Assembly (NCBI RefSeq): GCF_001583495.1
Contig: NZ_LQAQ01000034.1
Coordinates: 1-64,000, forward strand
DNA: 64,000 nucleotides
Reading direction: 5' to 3'
Source: Flammeovirga sp. SJP92
GTDB lineage: Bacteria; Bacteroidota; Bacteroidia; Cytophagales; Flammeovirgaceae
This document shows, piece after piece, positions 25,101-33,999 of this stretch (within the stretch, counting starts at the first letter, position 1; each line of letters begins with the position of its first letter). The translations under genes and the position numbers were made by a program. The notes beneath the pieces were generated by a model. The model made no database searches. It saw only the letters and a list, made by a program, of their open reading frames with translations, and had not been told where the DNA came from.

Positions 25101-27803
25101 ACTTTCAACCATTTCCCCATTGACATACCAAGCCCAACTTGGATTGGGAGCTTCAATTCTTGAACTTGCACTTAATGAATACGTAACCTCTTCTCCTAAA
25201 CATACTGCATACTCATCTGATCGTACAGTGATGTCCATAGCATGAACCGTAATCAAACCTTGCTCTACGGTTTCTGAACAGCCATTGTAATAATAAGCGG
25301 TTAACTCTATAATCCAATTTCCAGCCTCATGAAAATTCATATAAGGCGTTCTACTGTTGTAATAAGGATACAAACGAATTGATGTATTTTCTTTTCTAAA
25401 AGACCAGCTGTAATATCCTGAATCGGTTACTTTTGGATCAAAATACAATCCAGTACCTTGACAGATTTCAGTAGGATTAGTATAATTTCCAATATCATCA
25501 TATAATGTAAAATCCCAGTGAATATCAATTGGTTCTGGTTTTACGGCTATAGAAATTGAATTGGAATAACTATGAATACAATAACTTGATCCTTCTGTAG
25601 GGACTGAAGGAACAGAAGCTTGGTTTTCAATAGTCAGTTTAACGTTAATTTCATCCCCGTAATCAATACCTAAAGCAAGAAAATCAGGGTGATTAACAAT
25701 GTCCTCATTAATGTCTTTTGTAATGATATTGGCGGTATCTAGACCCACTATTATTTCCCATACATAATCACTTCCCGTTTCAGCTCCTTTTGAGATATTT
25801 TCGATGTATACTTTCTCAGGATTACAAAGTTCTGTGACCCCTAATACAAAATTAGCTTGAGGCTCTAAAATTGTGATGGTCTTATAAACAGGATCACCTT
25901 CACATCCATCTTGAACTGCTTTTAAACCAACAGTATATTCCCCTGGCTCTAGATGATCATAGGTTTGATAACCATTAGCATCAATTGAAGAAGTCCATGC
26001 TCCATCACCAAAATAATCCCAAAGGTAAGTGACTTCTGCTTCATCAATTGTTCCCAAGTCTGTTGTGTTATTGAAATGAACAAGTGCACCATTACAAAAA
26101 TCGGGACCATCCAATACTTCAAAATCTACTTTTACAGGCTCACCTACTTGCAGTTCATCTGTTGCTGTGACTGTACATCCAGCAGCAAAATTTATTGTCA
26201 CTTTTAGATCATAAATATCCGCAGCAAGGTTTTTCATCTCAAAACGTTTTCCTGTACCAGACACTTTTGCACCCGTATTTCTTCCTATAGCCTCCCATGA
26301 TCTCGATGCCGAATTATCGGATGCAACCATTTCATTTTGAGTCAATACATATCCAACTTCTAACGTGTGAGGTGCACAATCACTATAAACATCAATTATT
26401 TCTGCAGTAATGGGATAAGAATAAATATCAATTTCATTAATGACACATTCTCCTGCATCATTACCTACCAATTCAATCGTATGTTCACCATACCCACTTA
26501 ATGTAAAAGTAGGCTTCAACTCATTTTCATAAAGCTTTTTATCGGTATCTTTTATTCTCCAGAAAAAGTTTGTCACATCATGTAAATTATTGATGCTTAG
26601 GTTAACAGAATAGTTTTCGGTACAAAAGACCTCTCTGTCGGCCTTAATTGTAATATCCGAGAGTTCCATTGGAGGAATATTAATGACCTGTGAATAGCTA
26701 CAGTTTTTTCCAACATAAGCAGTCACTGTAACAATCTGCGTAAAGTTACTTGTATTCGTAAAGTTATACGTTACTGTGTCTGGAAGCTGTGAGGTAATAA
26801 TATTTCCACCTCCAAAACTCCAAACAATTTCTTGATCTTTAAGGTTCTCTGGTAAATCAGGGATAAAGGATACAGGATAAAAAGCACAATAAGTATCGGG
26901 TAATTCATAATAAAACATATTTGTACCTGCATCTAAAACAACAGGAACGGTAGCCGTTTGTGTACACCCACCATAAGTAGCTTTCACTGTCACTGTGTAA
27001 TGATCTCCACCTGAGGTATCATAATAATGCGTCACTTCTTCACCTTGTCCAGAATTACCATCTCCAAAATCCCATTCGTAAGACATTCCGCTTGCCACTG
27101 TTTTTCCTGTTTTATCAAAAATTGCCGAAGCCTTAAACGTTTGATTCACCGAAGTGGCACAAGTAATCACCTCAGAAGGGCTTATACTTGGTAAGATTAA
27201 ATCAGAAATAGTGATATATTCCTGCACTTCTTCAATATCACAACCGTTGGCTGTTTTACCACGGATAGTTGCAATATAGGGTTGATCCCTAGCCGGCAAT
27301 GCTCTCGAATATTCGTTTTCATCCAATACCTGACCATTGAGAATAAATTGCACATCACTTAATTCTATAGAGGATTCTACCGCAAAAGAAACTTGTGTTC
27401 CATCACATCCTTCTGTTGTGCTTGCCGTAAAACTCACTTCTGGAGATTTGGATATTTTAATAGTCGCTTTCAATGATTTTGAAGTGCCGTTTTGTGTAAA
27501 GGTCACCACCAAATTAAAGGTTCTTTCTTCATCTGTCTGAAAAGTATGAAATGGATTTCGCTCTGTGGAAGTATTGGTGTCTCCAAAGTCCCATGATACA
27601 TTGGAAATCGTTCCATTTCCCTCATCACCGATATAAAAATACGAATAATAAGTCTTACAGCGATCTATTGTTTTTTCTGTAATGTCCTCTCCTCCTGACA
27701 TACCTTCAGAAGCACTAGCCATAAGCTTTTGAGCAAATGAAAACTGAGGTAAACAGAGGATAATAAATAAAAGTAATACGAAATTATAAAGCTTGCTTTT
27801 CAT
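22110..27803 (-). CDS. giant PKD-repeat protein with CHU_C-type T9SS tail
   Basis: This is a 1897-residue exported protein (signal peptide MKSKLYNFVLLLFIILCLPQFSFAQ). It is built of many PKD-like beta-sandwich domains, recognisable by WDFGDGNSGQGEEVTHYYDTSG-like and WDYFGDGAWTSS segments with recurrent Cys pairs. The final ~95 residues (FFNPTAFTPNSDGVNDEF ... VYTVIIEY) are the gliding-motility-associated C-terminal domain, the type B T9SS signal. Such proteins are surface adhesins or gliding-related filaments. The gene lies 18 bp downstream of a PorP/SprF-like gene. That pairing is typical, because type B substrates use a dedicated PorP/SprF-family partner. No enzymatic domain is seen. Function as an adhesin is inference; architecture is clear. 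Confidence 0.9.
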   Translation of the reverse strand: MKSKLYNFVLLLFIILCLPQFSFAQKLMASASEGMSGGEDITEKTIDRCKTYYSYFYIGDEGNGTISNVSWDFGDTNTSTERNPFHTFQTDEERTFNLVVTFTQNGTSKSLKATIKISKSPEVSFTASTTEGCDGTQVSFAVESSIELSDVQFILNGQVLDENEYSRALPARDQPYIATIRGKTANGCDIEEVQEYITISDLILPSISPSEVITCATSVNQTFKASAIFDKTGKTVASGMSYEWDFGDGNSGQGEEVTHYYDTSGGDHYTVTVKATYGGCTQTATVPVVLDAGTNMFYYELPDTYCAFYPVSFIPDLPENLKDQEIVWSFGGGNIITSQLPDTVTYNFTNTSNFTQIVTVTAYVGKNCSYSQVINIPPMELSDITIKADREVFCTENYSVNLSINNLHDVTNFFWRIKDTDKKLYENELKPTFTLSGYGEHTIELVGNDAGECVINEIDIYSYPITAEIIDVYSDCAPHTLEVGYVLTQNEMVASDNSASRSWEAIGRNTGAKVSGTGKRFEMKNLAADIYDLKVTINFAAGCTVTATDELQVGEPVKVDFEVLDGPDFCNGALVHFNNTTDLGTIDEAEVTYLWDYFGDGAWTSSIDANGYQTYDHLEPGEYTVGLKAVQDGCEGDPVYKTITILEPQANFVLGVTELCNPEKVYIENISKGAETGSDYVWEIIVGLDTANIITKDINEDIVNHPDFLALGIDYGDEINVKLTIENQASVPSVPTEGSSYCIHSYSNSISIAVKPEPIDIHWDFTLYDDIGNYTNPTEICQGTGLYFDPKVTDSGYYSWSFRKENTSIRLYPYYNSRTPYMNFHEAGNWIIELTAYYYNGCSETVEQGLITVHAMDITVRSDEYAVCLGEEVTYSLSASSRIEAPNPSWAWYVNGEMVESGTGKDVPDLKYTYDTLKVPQSWSNEVYLQVSSDLTNCEINSYNVYTLVTKPIIDFSSDASEYVNFNFQCDYVETYIDPNISDTTVYYPDYATYKWKVRDPSGVTSSVSESDRLNGVFRFDAFSAGTHTMELEIIDFYGCSTTDSITFEVPDLPLGEAHFTASDSVLDCPAKVDFIDKADGTEGNSVLRKYANGDDVPIYQWIWTVEQDGLIVNTIEMYTGELEYYFGPGDYEVRLETIDVQSCSNHSEPFAVSVKGVSGSFYINKKAGYAPLTTEMIALPAFVSSEVKEIGYIWASGDGYEGVDSLQTFTYTNDSNWVYSPKLIFESTLDLGDGVEAKCNYDAITDETVTIFKKPELSIDDIIVCISEETYTVKGYDENFHPADLYVEDKFSYKATTKYQWIVDGEEIPAENGGADSVATFSYGTSGGYFEVNPNHPGGRDYTLEIWIDAVYEDFINSENNHTDTKVAFSTRTFNVKFEPSPNAVIANLSEACVLDSALLDASQSNFEPFTYGEISEYTWEFLLDGKLVDSFSTPDSISYYKFPEAGIYTVNLTVTTENLCAEDSTSSSVVVYPLPVVNFEAPDVCIGEETVFTNTSTFNGIDINTDPSIVKGFEWYFDWENDSTAVSSTAVSPTFTYAKAGTYKVKLLIQSYKGCVEEIIQDVYISDYPYLEQQEAFYLCEGSSTTLSVEGGTVFEWSTGETTSSITVTPTEETTVYTVKAWNDTGCFTEDSVTIHSILLPKPEQSTYYACEGESIEIDGTIIGFEGTIGQYQWSEGTAGPKITVSEPGIYTMTNLVTHDLSGVECLITHEYEFLHRPLPPEFEVQDTLFCFEELNEIVIQAPEGEGYVYAWEDSDETTSSVTRFEGGEYTVRIVDTSTEDNCETVTSMVVTRGCPPIFFNPTAFTPNSDGVNDEFIIRSKYAVNLKMTVYNSWGEIIFHADYKDSNEAQQEGVGWNGTYQNKLVPASVYTVIIEYESEFFGTQHRDATHVTVIK

Positions 27804-27821
27804 ATTGTTAGTTTACTGAAA

Positions 27822-28895
27822 TTAAATGGATGGTATTGGACATTTTGCATGGCTTGGAATTTCTTTTTTCAAGTTCCTTTTTTTGTAGTAGTTAGGATAG
27901 AAATTCAAGTTGTAGCTAATGGATATTTCATGAGAGTTTCCTTCCCCCAGAGTGAGTCCCCCAATCGGTAAATCAAAACTATATCCAATAGTAAATCGGT
28001 TCAACTTTACACCCGACATCACTACAAAAGCATCTTGATTGATCTGATCTGGATGTCCGTTTGCTTTTACAGGCAAACCTCTGTACCACATCCCAAAAAT
28101 GATAGGATTGTAATTTAAAGTGGCGCCCAAACTTAACTGATCACCTGTGCCCTGTGATTGATAATGCATCATCAAACTGATGGTTTTGTCATCATAATTG
28201 GCAATAGCTCCTTTCCACTTATAGGTCAAAGGGATTTTATATCCGGCATTCACACTGAATCGAAGTGGAAGAATATCTGCCCCGTTCTGAAGACGGGAAA
28301 TATTCGGTTGATTCATATGATAAACTGAAGCACCCACCCAGAATTGATTGGAGTAAAGCATCAATCCCGAAGACACATCAGGATAAATTTTGTTTTGATC
28401 TGTCAAACGATCGGCAGTAGAGTTTCCAATATTACCGTCGTTATCAATCTGATCATTAAATATAAAATTATTGAAGCCTAATGTAGATTGCTCAAATCCA
28501 CCTTGTAATCCAAAACTCAAGCTATATTTCTTGTTAATTTTTAAGTGGTAAGCTCCTGTAAGATTGAATGAAAATCGTGTCATAGCCGTACCTGAAGTGA
28601 CTCCCAGTACATCTTGATGTGCTAAAAAACCTACACCAATATTCTTTTTAGGAATAGGTGTATCAAATGACGCTAAAAAAGTATTGTAATTCAGCGGAAC
28701 GCCAATCCATTGGTTTCTATAATTCAGATTTATTCTGCCGTCTCCGCTTGTTCCTGCTAAAGAAGGGTTCAAATAAAGTGGGGAGGCATAATATTGTGAT
28801 AACTGTGCGTCTTGCGCCTGTACATCTGCTTCAGATAAGGAAAGTAAATTCACAATGTGAAGACATACAATAAAGTAAAGTAGTTTGTAAGACAT
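27822..28895 (-). CDS. PorP/SprF family T9SS membrane protein
   Basis: This is an outer-membrane beta-barrel protein of the PorP/SprF family (357 aa) with a signal peptide. The N-terminal block AQLSQYYASPLYLNPSLAGT followed by NYRNQWIGVP is the family signature. The remainder is alternating amphipathic strands, including FGMWYRGLPV and NRFTIGYSFDLPIG. SprF-type proteins help export or anchor their cognate type B T9SS substrate, here most likely the giant PKD protein encoded 18 bp downstream. Length is normal for the family. Confidence 0.92.
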   Translation of the reverse strand: MSYKLLYFIVCLHIVNLLSLSEADVQAQDAQLSQYYASPLYLNPSLAGTSGDGRINLNYRNQWIGVPLNYNTFLASFDTPIPKKNIGVGFLAHQDVLGVTSGTAMTRFSFNLTGAYHLKINKKYSLSFGLQGGFEQSTLGFNNFIFNDQIDNDGNIGNSTADRLTDQNKIYPDVSSGLMLYSNQFWVGASVYHMNQPNISRLQNGADILPLRFSVNAGYKIPLTYKWKGAIANYDDKTISLMMHYQSQGTGDQLSLGATLNYNPIIFGMWYRGLPVKANGHPDQINQDAFVVMSGVKLNRFTIGYSFDLPIGGLTLGEGNSHEISISYNLNFYPNYYKKRNLKKEIPSHAKCPIPSI

Positions 28896-29069
28896 AGTTT
28901 TGCTTTGTTCTCAAAAAAATTGGTTGTTGAACACTTCAAATCTACGTAATATTTTGATTTTTTTAAGTTTCTTAGGCAAGAATTAATAGTTTGAGATTTA
29001 TACACCTTCAAATTTATGTATTTTGGGTTCGCATTCCTTCATAATGAAACCGTTTAAATTAAAACACGC

Positions 29070-29540
29070 ATGAAATATACAATCCGCCTCATTCAAAAAG
29101 AAGATTTAAATGACTTAAAAAAGGTGCTTCAATCCATAGAATTATTTCCTGCAGAAATGTTAGAAGAAATGTCTTCAGATTATTTTGAGAATTCAAACTC
29201 AGAGGAGATTTGGTTTACAGCATTGATCAATGATATCCCTATTGGTATTGGGTTTTGTGCTCCTGAAAAATTTACCGATGGCACTTTCAACCTTTATGCA
29301 ATTGGTATTCACGCTTCTCATCAAGGGAAAGGAATAGGGCAAGAAATGATGGCTTTCTTGGAAGAATATCTTTCTACAAATGGTGCTAGAATTCTAATTG
29401 TTGACACTTCCGGAACTGATGCCTTTACGTTAACCCGCACTTTTTATGAAAAATTAGGTTATAAGAAAGAAGCTGTACTGAAAGATTTTTGGGCTGAAGG
29501 TGATGATAAAGTTACTTACACAAAGCGGTTGATACCATAA
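29070..29540 (+). CDS. GNAT family N-acetyltransferase
   Basis: This is a single-domain GNAT acetyltransferase (156 aa). The acetyl-CoA-binding motif A is visible as LYAIGIHASHQGKGIGQEMMAFLEEYL (R/Q-x-x-G-x-G/A type) near residues 75-102. The FYEKLGYKKEAVLKDFW C-terminal motif is also present. The substrate is unknown; GNATs of this size modify small molecules, peptides or protein N-termini. It stands alone, divergent from the PorP/SprF gene with 174 bp between them. Confidence 0.85.
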   Translation: MKYTIRLIQKEDLNDLKKVLQSIELFPAEMLEEMSSDYFENSNSEEIWFTALINDIPIGIGFCAPEKFTDGTFNLYAIGIHASHQGKGIGQEMMAFLEEYLSTNGARILIVDTSGTDAFTLTRTFYEKLGYKKEAVLKDFWAEGDDKVTYTKRLIP

Positions 29541-30019
29541 TCTCAATTTCTATCATAACATGATCATTATCCGAGAGTTACTAACAAATAATCGATTTTA
29601 TACTTTATTGGTCTCAGAAATATTCATAAGGCTAATAAATTATCCATGCATCACATCTATTTTTTTAAAGAAGGTATCACAAGTAGAAAGTTGCAAACTT
29701 GAAACTAATTAGATTGTATAATGATGTGGAAGAAAGTGGTTTTAAATCCTTTCAAACAATCATGAATACATTTACCTACTTTTAAAGTCACAAATTATTT
29801 CAAAGGCGGGTCAACTAATGCTTATGATGTATCTTTTACGAAATACTCTCTCAATGCTTATAAAATAAATTTGATTCACAGCTAGAAAAACTATTCAATC
29901 AATTTTTGCCATATACTTAGAATAATCTACTAAAGTGATGTGCTGTAAGAATATTGCATTATAACATCCTAACGAACCACAATAAGCAACCACTTTATTC
30001 ATAAAAGAATTTAGTATAA
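29541..30019. other. 479-bp gap, nothing recognised
   Basis: There is no ORF with coding character, strong hairpin or repeat here. The two flanking genes converge, so it must contain their 3' ends, but I see no clear intrinsic terminator. Confidence 0.5.
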
Positions 30020-31042
30020 TTAAACTGATGTAGACTCTCTAACCAATAAGTTTGTATTCAATATTTTATGAATAAACCCAAGCGTTTCCCTGTCTTCAGT
30101 TTCAATTTCCATAATTAATCTTTTGGCCGCTTGCACACCAATATCAAAGGCGGGCTGTTCTACCGTAGAAAGTTGGGGTTCTACAATTTCGGTTATCGGA
30201 TCACCAGCAAAACCTGCCAAGGCAATTTCCTCTGGCACTTTAATTCCCTTGGCTTTAAGCTCTTTCAATACTTGGATCGCCATATAATCACTCATACAAA
30301 AAATGGCATCAGGTCTTTTTTTCAAGGCTAAAATACGTTCCGTTGCTTCTTTGGCATCCAAACTCAGATTATCACACTGAAGTACATAAGCATCTGTCGT
30401 AGATCGTCCGGCATTTTTTAAAGCATCCATAAAGCCTTTGTACCTTTTTTGACTAATTGACAAAGACATTGGCCCACTGAGGTGTGCTAGATTTTGGTAT
30501 CCTTTTTCTATCAAATGGGAAGTGATCTCATAAGCTCCTTTGTAATCGTCCACCAATACTTGTGAAATCTCAATCTTGTCAGTTCCTCTGTCAAATAAAA
30601 CGACTGGAGTGTTTCTATCTTGAGCGTTGGTGATGTGTTGATAGTCATTGGTTTCTTTCGATAATGAAATTAAAATACCCGCTACTCTACTGTTTACCAA
30701 CGCATTTACTTGATTAATTTCTTCTTCGTATTCCTCATTGGATTGACAGACCATCACAATATAACCATGTTCCTTGGCTACTTTTTGAATGCCACTTAAT
30801 GCTTGGGCAAAAAAGTGCTGACGGGCAATCTCTGGTATCACAACACCTATCAAATTGGTATTTTTACTTGCTAAATTTGACGCTAAAATATTCTTTTGAT
30901 AATTCAGTTTCGCCGCCATCTCATGGACAAGAGTTTTCGTCTCTTTACTCACATCAGGGTGATTTCTCAAGGCTCTTGAAACTGTAGATTTTGAAATGTT
31001 AAGCCGAATTGCGATGTCGTGAATTGTATATACCTTGCCCAT
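30020..31042 (-). CDS. LacI/GalR family transcriptional regulator
   Basis: This is a DNA-binding regulator of 340 aa. The N-terminal helix-turn-helix and hinge read YTIHDIAIRLNISKSTVSRALRNHPDVSKETKTLV, with YQKNILASNLASKNTNLIGVVIP leading into the periplasmic-binding-protein-like effector domain. The C-terminal lobe has DAIFCMSDYMAIQVLKELKAKG and the closing PQLSTVEQPAFDIG, standard for the family. The ligand is normally a sugar. There is no transporter or enzyme gene next to it. The nearest sugar-related locus is the glycan block at 0-22 kb, whose promoter region carries CG-centred CAATCGATTG palindromes of LacI type. That link is inference. Confidence 0.92.
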   Translation of the reverse strand: MGKVYTIHDIAIRLNISKSTVSRALRNHPDVSKETKTLVHEMAAKLNYQKNILASNLASKNTNLIGVVIPEIARQHFFAQALSGIQKVAKEHGYIVMVCQSNEEYEEEINQVNALVNSRVAGILISLSKETNDYQHITNAQDRNTPVVLFDRGTDKIEISQVLVDDYKGAYEITSHLIEKGYQNLAHLSGPMSLSISQKRYKGFMDALKNAGRSTTDAYVLQCDNLSLDAKEATERILALKKRPDAIFCMSDYMAIQVLKELKAKGIKVPEEIALAGFAGDPITEIVEPQLSTVEQPAFDIGVQAAKRLIMEIETEDRETLGFIHKILNTNLLVRESTSV

Positions 31043-31174
31043 GAAAAAAATTGTTGTTTGACTTCTACAAATATATCATTTTTCATAGAAGGTTTATACT
31101 CCTCTCCCCTCTTTGTAAGGTTGACAGATGAAAATCATCTAACTTGAAAATAACATGAATGAGATTTTTATGGA

Positions 31175-31210
31175 CAAAAAAGAAGCCCCTCCATGATAGA
31201 GAAGGCTTCT
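31175..31210 (-). terminator. terminator for the TonB/PepSY operon
   Basis: Read on the minus strand, AGAAGCC (31210-31204) pairs with GGCTTCT (31187-31181) and is followed by a T-run (31180-31175). It lies about 270 nt beyond the stop of the PepSY gene, in the 440-bp gap 31043-31482. That gap otherwise holds only a weak inverted repeat (TATTACTA 31370-31377 and TAGTAATA 31393-31400). Confidence 0.5.
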
Positions 31211-31482
31211 CGCCATTTACAACTTAATGCTCTAAGTGTAATCTGTATTTACTGATACTTGAATAGATTAAAAAGTCGGAGTTTAAGTGCTATTTTATCT
31301 CCAAAAGTTTGTGTTAATCTGTTTATCAAAGAAAACCCTATTCGATAATTAAAGTCTGTAGTTTAATACTATTACTATGATCTTATTGTCAATAGTAATA
31401 CAATGAGGCCCTACTTTCACCCTATCGACATTAACTTTCAATAACACTAAATCACTGTAAAAGAGAAATTTAAAACGTACTC

Positions 31483-32628
31483 TTATACCATTTCCAACGT
31501 TTTCTCTTTTCTTACTGTTTTCTTCTTTTTCTTTCTACCTCTCCAAAGTAAAAAACCTGTAACCGGCAAACTACTTGCTATAAGAGATACAAAGAACATA
31601 ATGAACTTCCCTGCCAGACCTAAAATTCCTCCAGTGTGTATATCATAATTCAGACGGATAATTTTATCCGTTAGAGTTGTATCCTTGTATCTTCCACGGT
31701 AATCATTTACTGAAAACTCTTCTAAAGTATGCTGATCAAAATACCTCCAATCTAATTTTCCATATTGTCCATGTTCGGGACTTGTATAGATCTTAATTAT
31801 ATCTTCACTCTTTTGAGGAATGTAAATAGCGGAACCTAAAATCGTTTCATCCTCTTTCAAGACTTTATTCCAAGCTTGATCAATTGTTGTTGATGTAGAA
31901 TCAAATTTAATACTAGCATCAGACAGTAACTCTCTTTGTTCTACCATAGTTTTTCCTCCTGATAAAACAAAATAAACCCCTTTTTCAAACCATGAATAAG
32001 ACCAAACCAAACCAGTGATGACCGTAAAAATAAGAATCCATGTAGCGTAGAAACCTAATACACTATGCAAATCATAATTCTGTCTTCTCCATCTTGCACT
32101 CCACTTTATTTTGAATTTTTGTTTTAAGGCTTTCTTTTTTGTGTTTTTAGGCCACCATAAAACCATTCCTGAAATTAATAACACAAGAAATACAAGTGTT
32201 GAGACCCCTACTATTTGTTCTCCATAAGGCAATAGTAAAGAGATATGTAGATAAAGAACAACAGTAAAAAAGTCTGTTCTGAGGTTCTTAACTTTTAAAA
32301 CTTCACCAGTATATTGATCGATAAAAGTCAAATAAAAGTAGGGTGCATCATCTGCATAATGCAAAGCCATCGAAGCATTCTGAGGTGTTTCGTAATAGAT
32401 ACGCTGTACCTTCATACCGTCTGTGGCTTTTAATGCAATCTTTTTGATTTCAGAAGGAGGAAGCACCTCACCTTTCACTTCTTTTACAAATCTGTAAGGC
32501 TGAATTAATTCCTGTATTTCGTGTTCAAAAGCATAGATGGCTCCTGTAATTGAAACAATAAATACTACCAGTCCCGAAACTAGGCCTAATAATAAATGTA
32601 TTTTTCCGATAATCTTTTTTAGTGTCAT
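31483..32628 (-). CDS. PepSY-associated membrane protein
   Basis: This is an inner-membrane protein of the PepSY_TM family (381 aa). The N-terminal helix (KIHLLLGLVSGLVVFIVSITGAIYAFEHEIQELI), two central helices and a C-terminal helix (FIMFFVSLIASSLPVTGFLLWRGRKKKK) flank PepSY-like periplasmic segments. Family members next to TonB-dependent receptors are thought to act in reductive iron release from ferric siderophores at the inner membrane. It is the last gene of the AraC-TonB-DUF4374-PepSY operon, 106 bp after the DUF4374 gene. The iron role is inferred from context. Confidence 0.88.
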   Translation of the reverse strand: MTLKKIIGKIHLLLGLVSGLVVFIVSITGAIYAFEHEIQELIQPYRFVKEVKGEVLPPSEIKKIALKATDGMKVQRIYYETPQNASMALHYADDAPYFYLTFIDQYTGEVLKVKNLRTDFFTVVLYLHISLLLPYGEQIVGVSTLVFLVLLISGMVLWWPKNTKKKALKQKFKIKWSARWRRQNYDLHSVLGFYATWILIFTVITGLVWSYSWFEKGVYFVLSGGKTMVEQRELLSDASIKFDSTSTTIDQAWNKVLKEDETILGSAIYIPQKSEDIIKIYTSPEHGQYGKLDWRYFDQHTLEEFSVNDYRGRYKDTTLTDKIIRLNYDIHTGGILGLAGKFIMFFVSLIASSLPVTGFLLWRGRKKKKKTVRKEKTLEMV

Positions 32629-32734
32629 AGGATGGGTATAATTAGAAGATGGCCATAGGAAACCCTATGGCCAAGTTTTCAAGGTTTGGCTTGTACATTG
32701 TAATTAGGGTCCAACCCAAAATGTCTTATTTGAA

Positions 32735-33976
32735 TTACTCTGCAACATTCAACTCGAAGATGGCTTTTGTATAGTGACCTACGATACTTGCACCTTCTGA
32801 AGCTTTGGCTGTTGCAACATCAATAGTATAAATCTTAGCTCCATTAGAGTTCGATACATTTACATATACTTTTCCATCTTTCACTAAAGCTGCCATTTCC
32901 CAGCCACCGCCAGTCATTGGAATATTAGACACTTGAGTTACTGATTGATCATTTAAATCAACAATCATAAAGCTTAAATGCTCTGAACCAGCTTCAATAT
33001 TAGGTGAATAAGCAGACCAATGTACCAAATCACTCATTACGGCACGAACTAACATTTTTCCATTTCCAAGGTATACAGCAGTATTGATTTTATAACCACC
33101 ACTTTTTTCTTGGAAATTGAAGAAATAATCAGAGTCAAAATCTGTTTCACCATTCTTGATTCTTAAGAAACCTGAAGGAGTAGTTGGCGTAGGCAAGAAA
33201 CCACAAGCCAATGATGAAGTAGAGAAGGTATAGATGTTGCCATTTTCATCTTCTTGCATAGAAAAGTCTGAAGTATATCTACCAATTTCTGAAGTTCTAG
33301 TATCCTCAATCAATTTTACAAACTCCATAGAAGGGTAGTCATAAACAGCAATTTTTGCAGTTTCGGCTTTTGGAGTTGCAAATGCCGGCACCGTTTCACC
33401 TGTACCTGTCAAGAAATAAGAGAGAAATAATTTATCACCTACAACAGAAACACCTGTAGGAAAAGCCACTAGATCTTCTTCTCTTCTTTCATCAATTCTC
33501 GTTTTGGCTCTGCTTTCTATTGACATGTCATTTTTGTCAATCAGATAGATTGTTCTTTCTTCAAAACCTTCGCGAGGTGAACCAATGGCAATAAAGTAAT
33601 TGTCATCCACATTTGTAGTGGCATACACACCTTGATCGGTAATCAATTGTCCTTCATTGATCAATTGTCCTTCTTCACCGCTTAAGCTGTAGCCCGTAAA
33701 AATATTATCACTTGTATATCCGGCTGCAATAATCATATCTCCCGCCTTGAAAAATGACATCCATGCAGGTTGTTCCAATCCATTTCCAATAGGAGAAATC
33801 TCTCCTTGAAAAATTGTATCTGCTGTCAAAAGAACATCCTGACCACCTTCTGCCTCAATGCCTAAAACAAATTTCTGTTCTTCAGCAGGAGTAGTAGTAT
33901 TACTACTTTCCTCACATGAGAAGAAAGAGAAAAGTGAAAGTCCAGTAAAGATGAGTTGTAAAAATTGCTTTTTCAT
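32735..33976 (-). CDS. DUF4374 domain lipoprotein
   Basis: This is an exported lipoprotein (413 aa; lipobox LFSFFSC). Its sequence reads as a beta-propeller-like protein of the DUF4374 family. It has repeated short strands with DxNG turns, such as FSMQEDENGNIYTFSTSS and LACGFLPTPTTPSGFLRIKNGETDFD. DUF4374 genes commonly sit between a TonB-dependent receptor and a PepSY protein, as here (23 bp after the receptor gene). A role in ferric-siderophore handling at the outer membrane or in the periplasm is probable, but no biochemical function is established that I know of. Confidence 0.85.
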   Translation of the reverse strand: MKKQFLQLIFTGLSLFSFFSCEESSNTTTPAEEQKFVLGIEAEGGQDVLLTADTIFQGEISPIGNGLEQPAWMSFFKAGDMIIAAGYTSDNIFTGYSLSGEEGQLINEGQLITDQGVYATTNVDDNYFIAIGSPREGFEERTIYLIDKNDMSIESRAKTRIDERREEDLVAFPTGVSVVGDKLFLSYFLTGTGETVPAFATPKAETAKIAVYDYPSMEFVKLIEDTRTSEIGRYTSDFSMQEDENGNIYTFSTSSLACGFLPTPTTPSGFLRIKNGETDFDSDYFFNFQEKSGGYKINTAVYLGNGKMLVRAVMSDLVHWSAYSPNIEAGSEHLSFMIVDLNDQSVTQVSNIPMTGGGWEMAALVKDGKVYVNVSNSNGAKIYTIDVATAKASEGASIVGHYTKAIFELNVAE

Positions 33977-33999
33977 GTTGAAAAAATGTTTGTTAAATT

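Noticed and set aside
29541-30019. Possible missing gene between the GNAT and LacI genes
   Set aside because: No frame longer than short random ones is present and stop codons are frequent in all frames.
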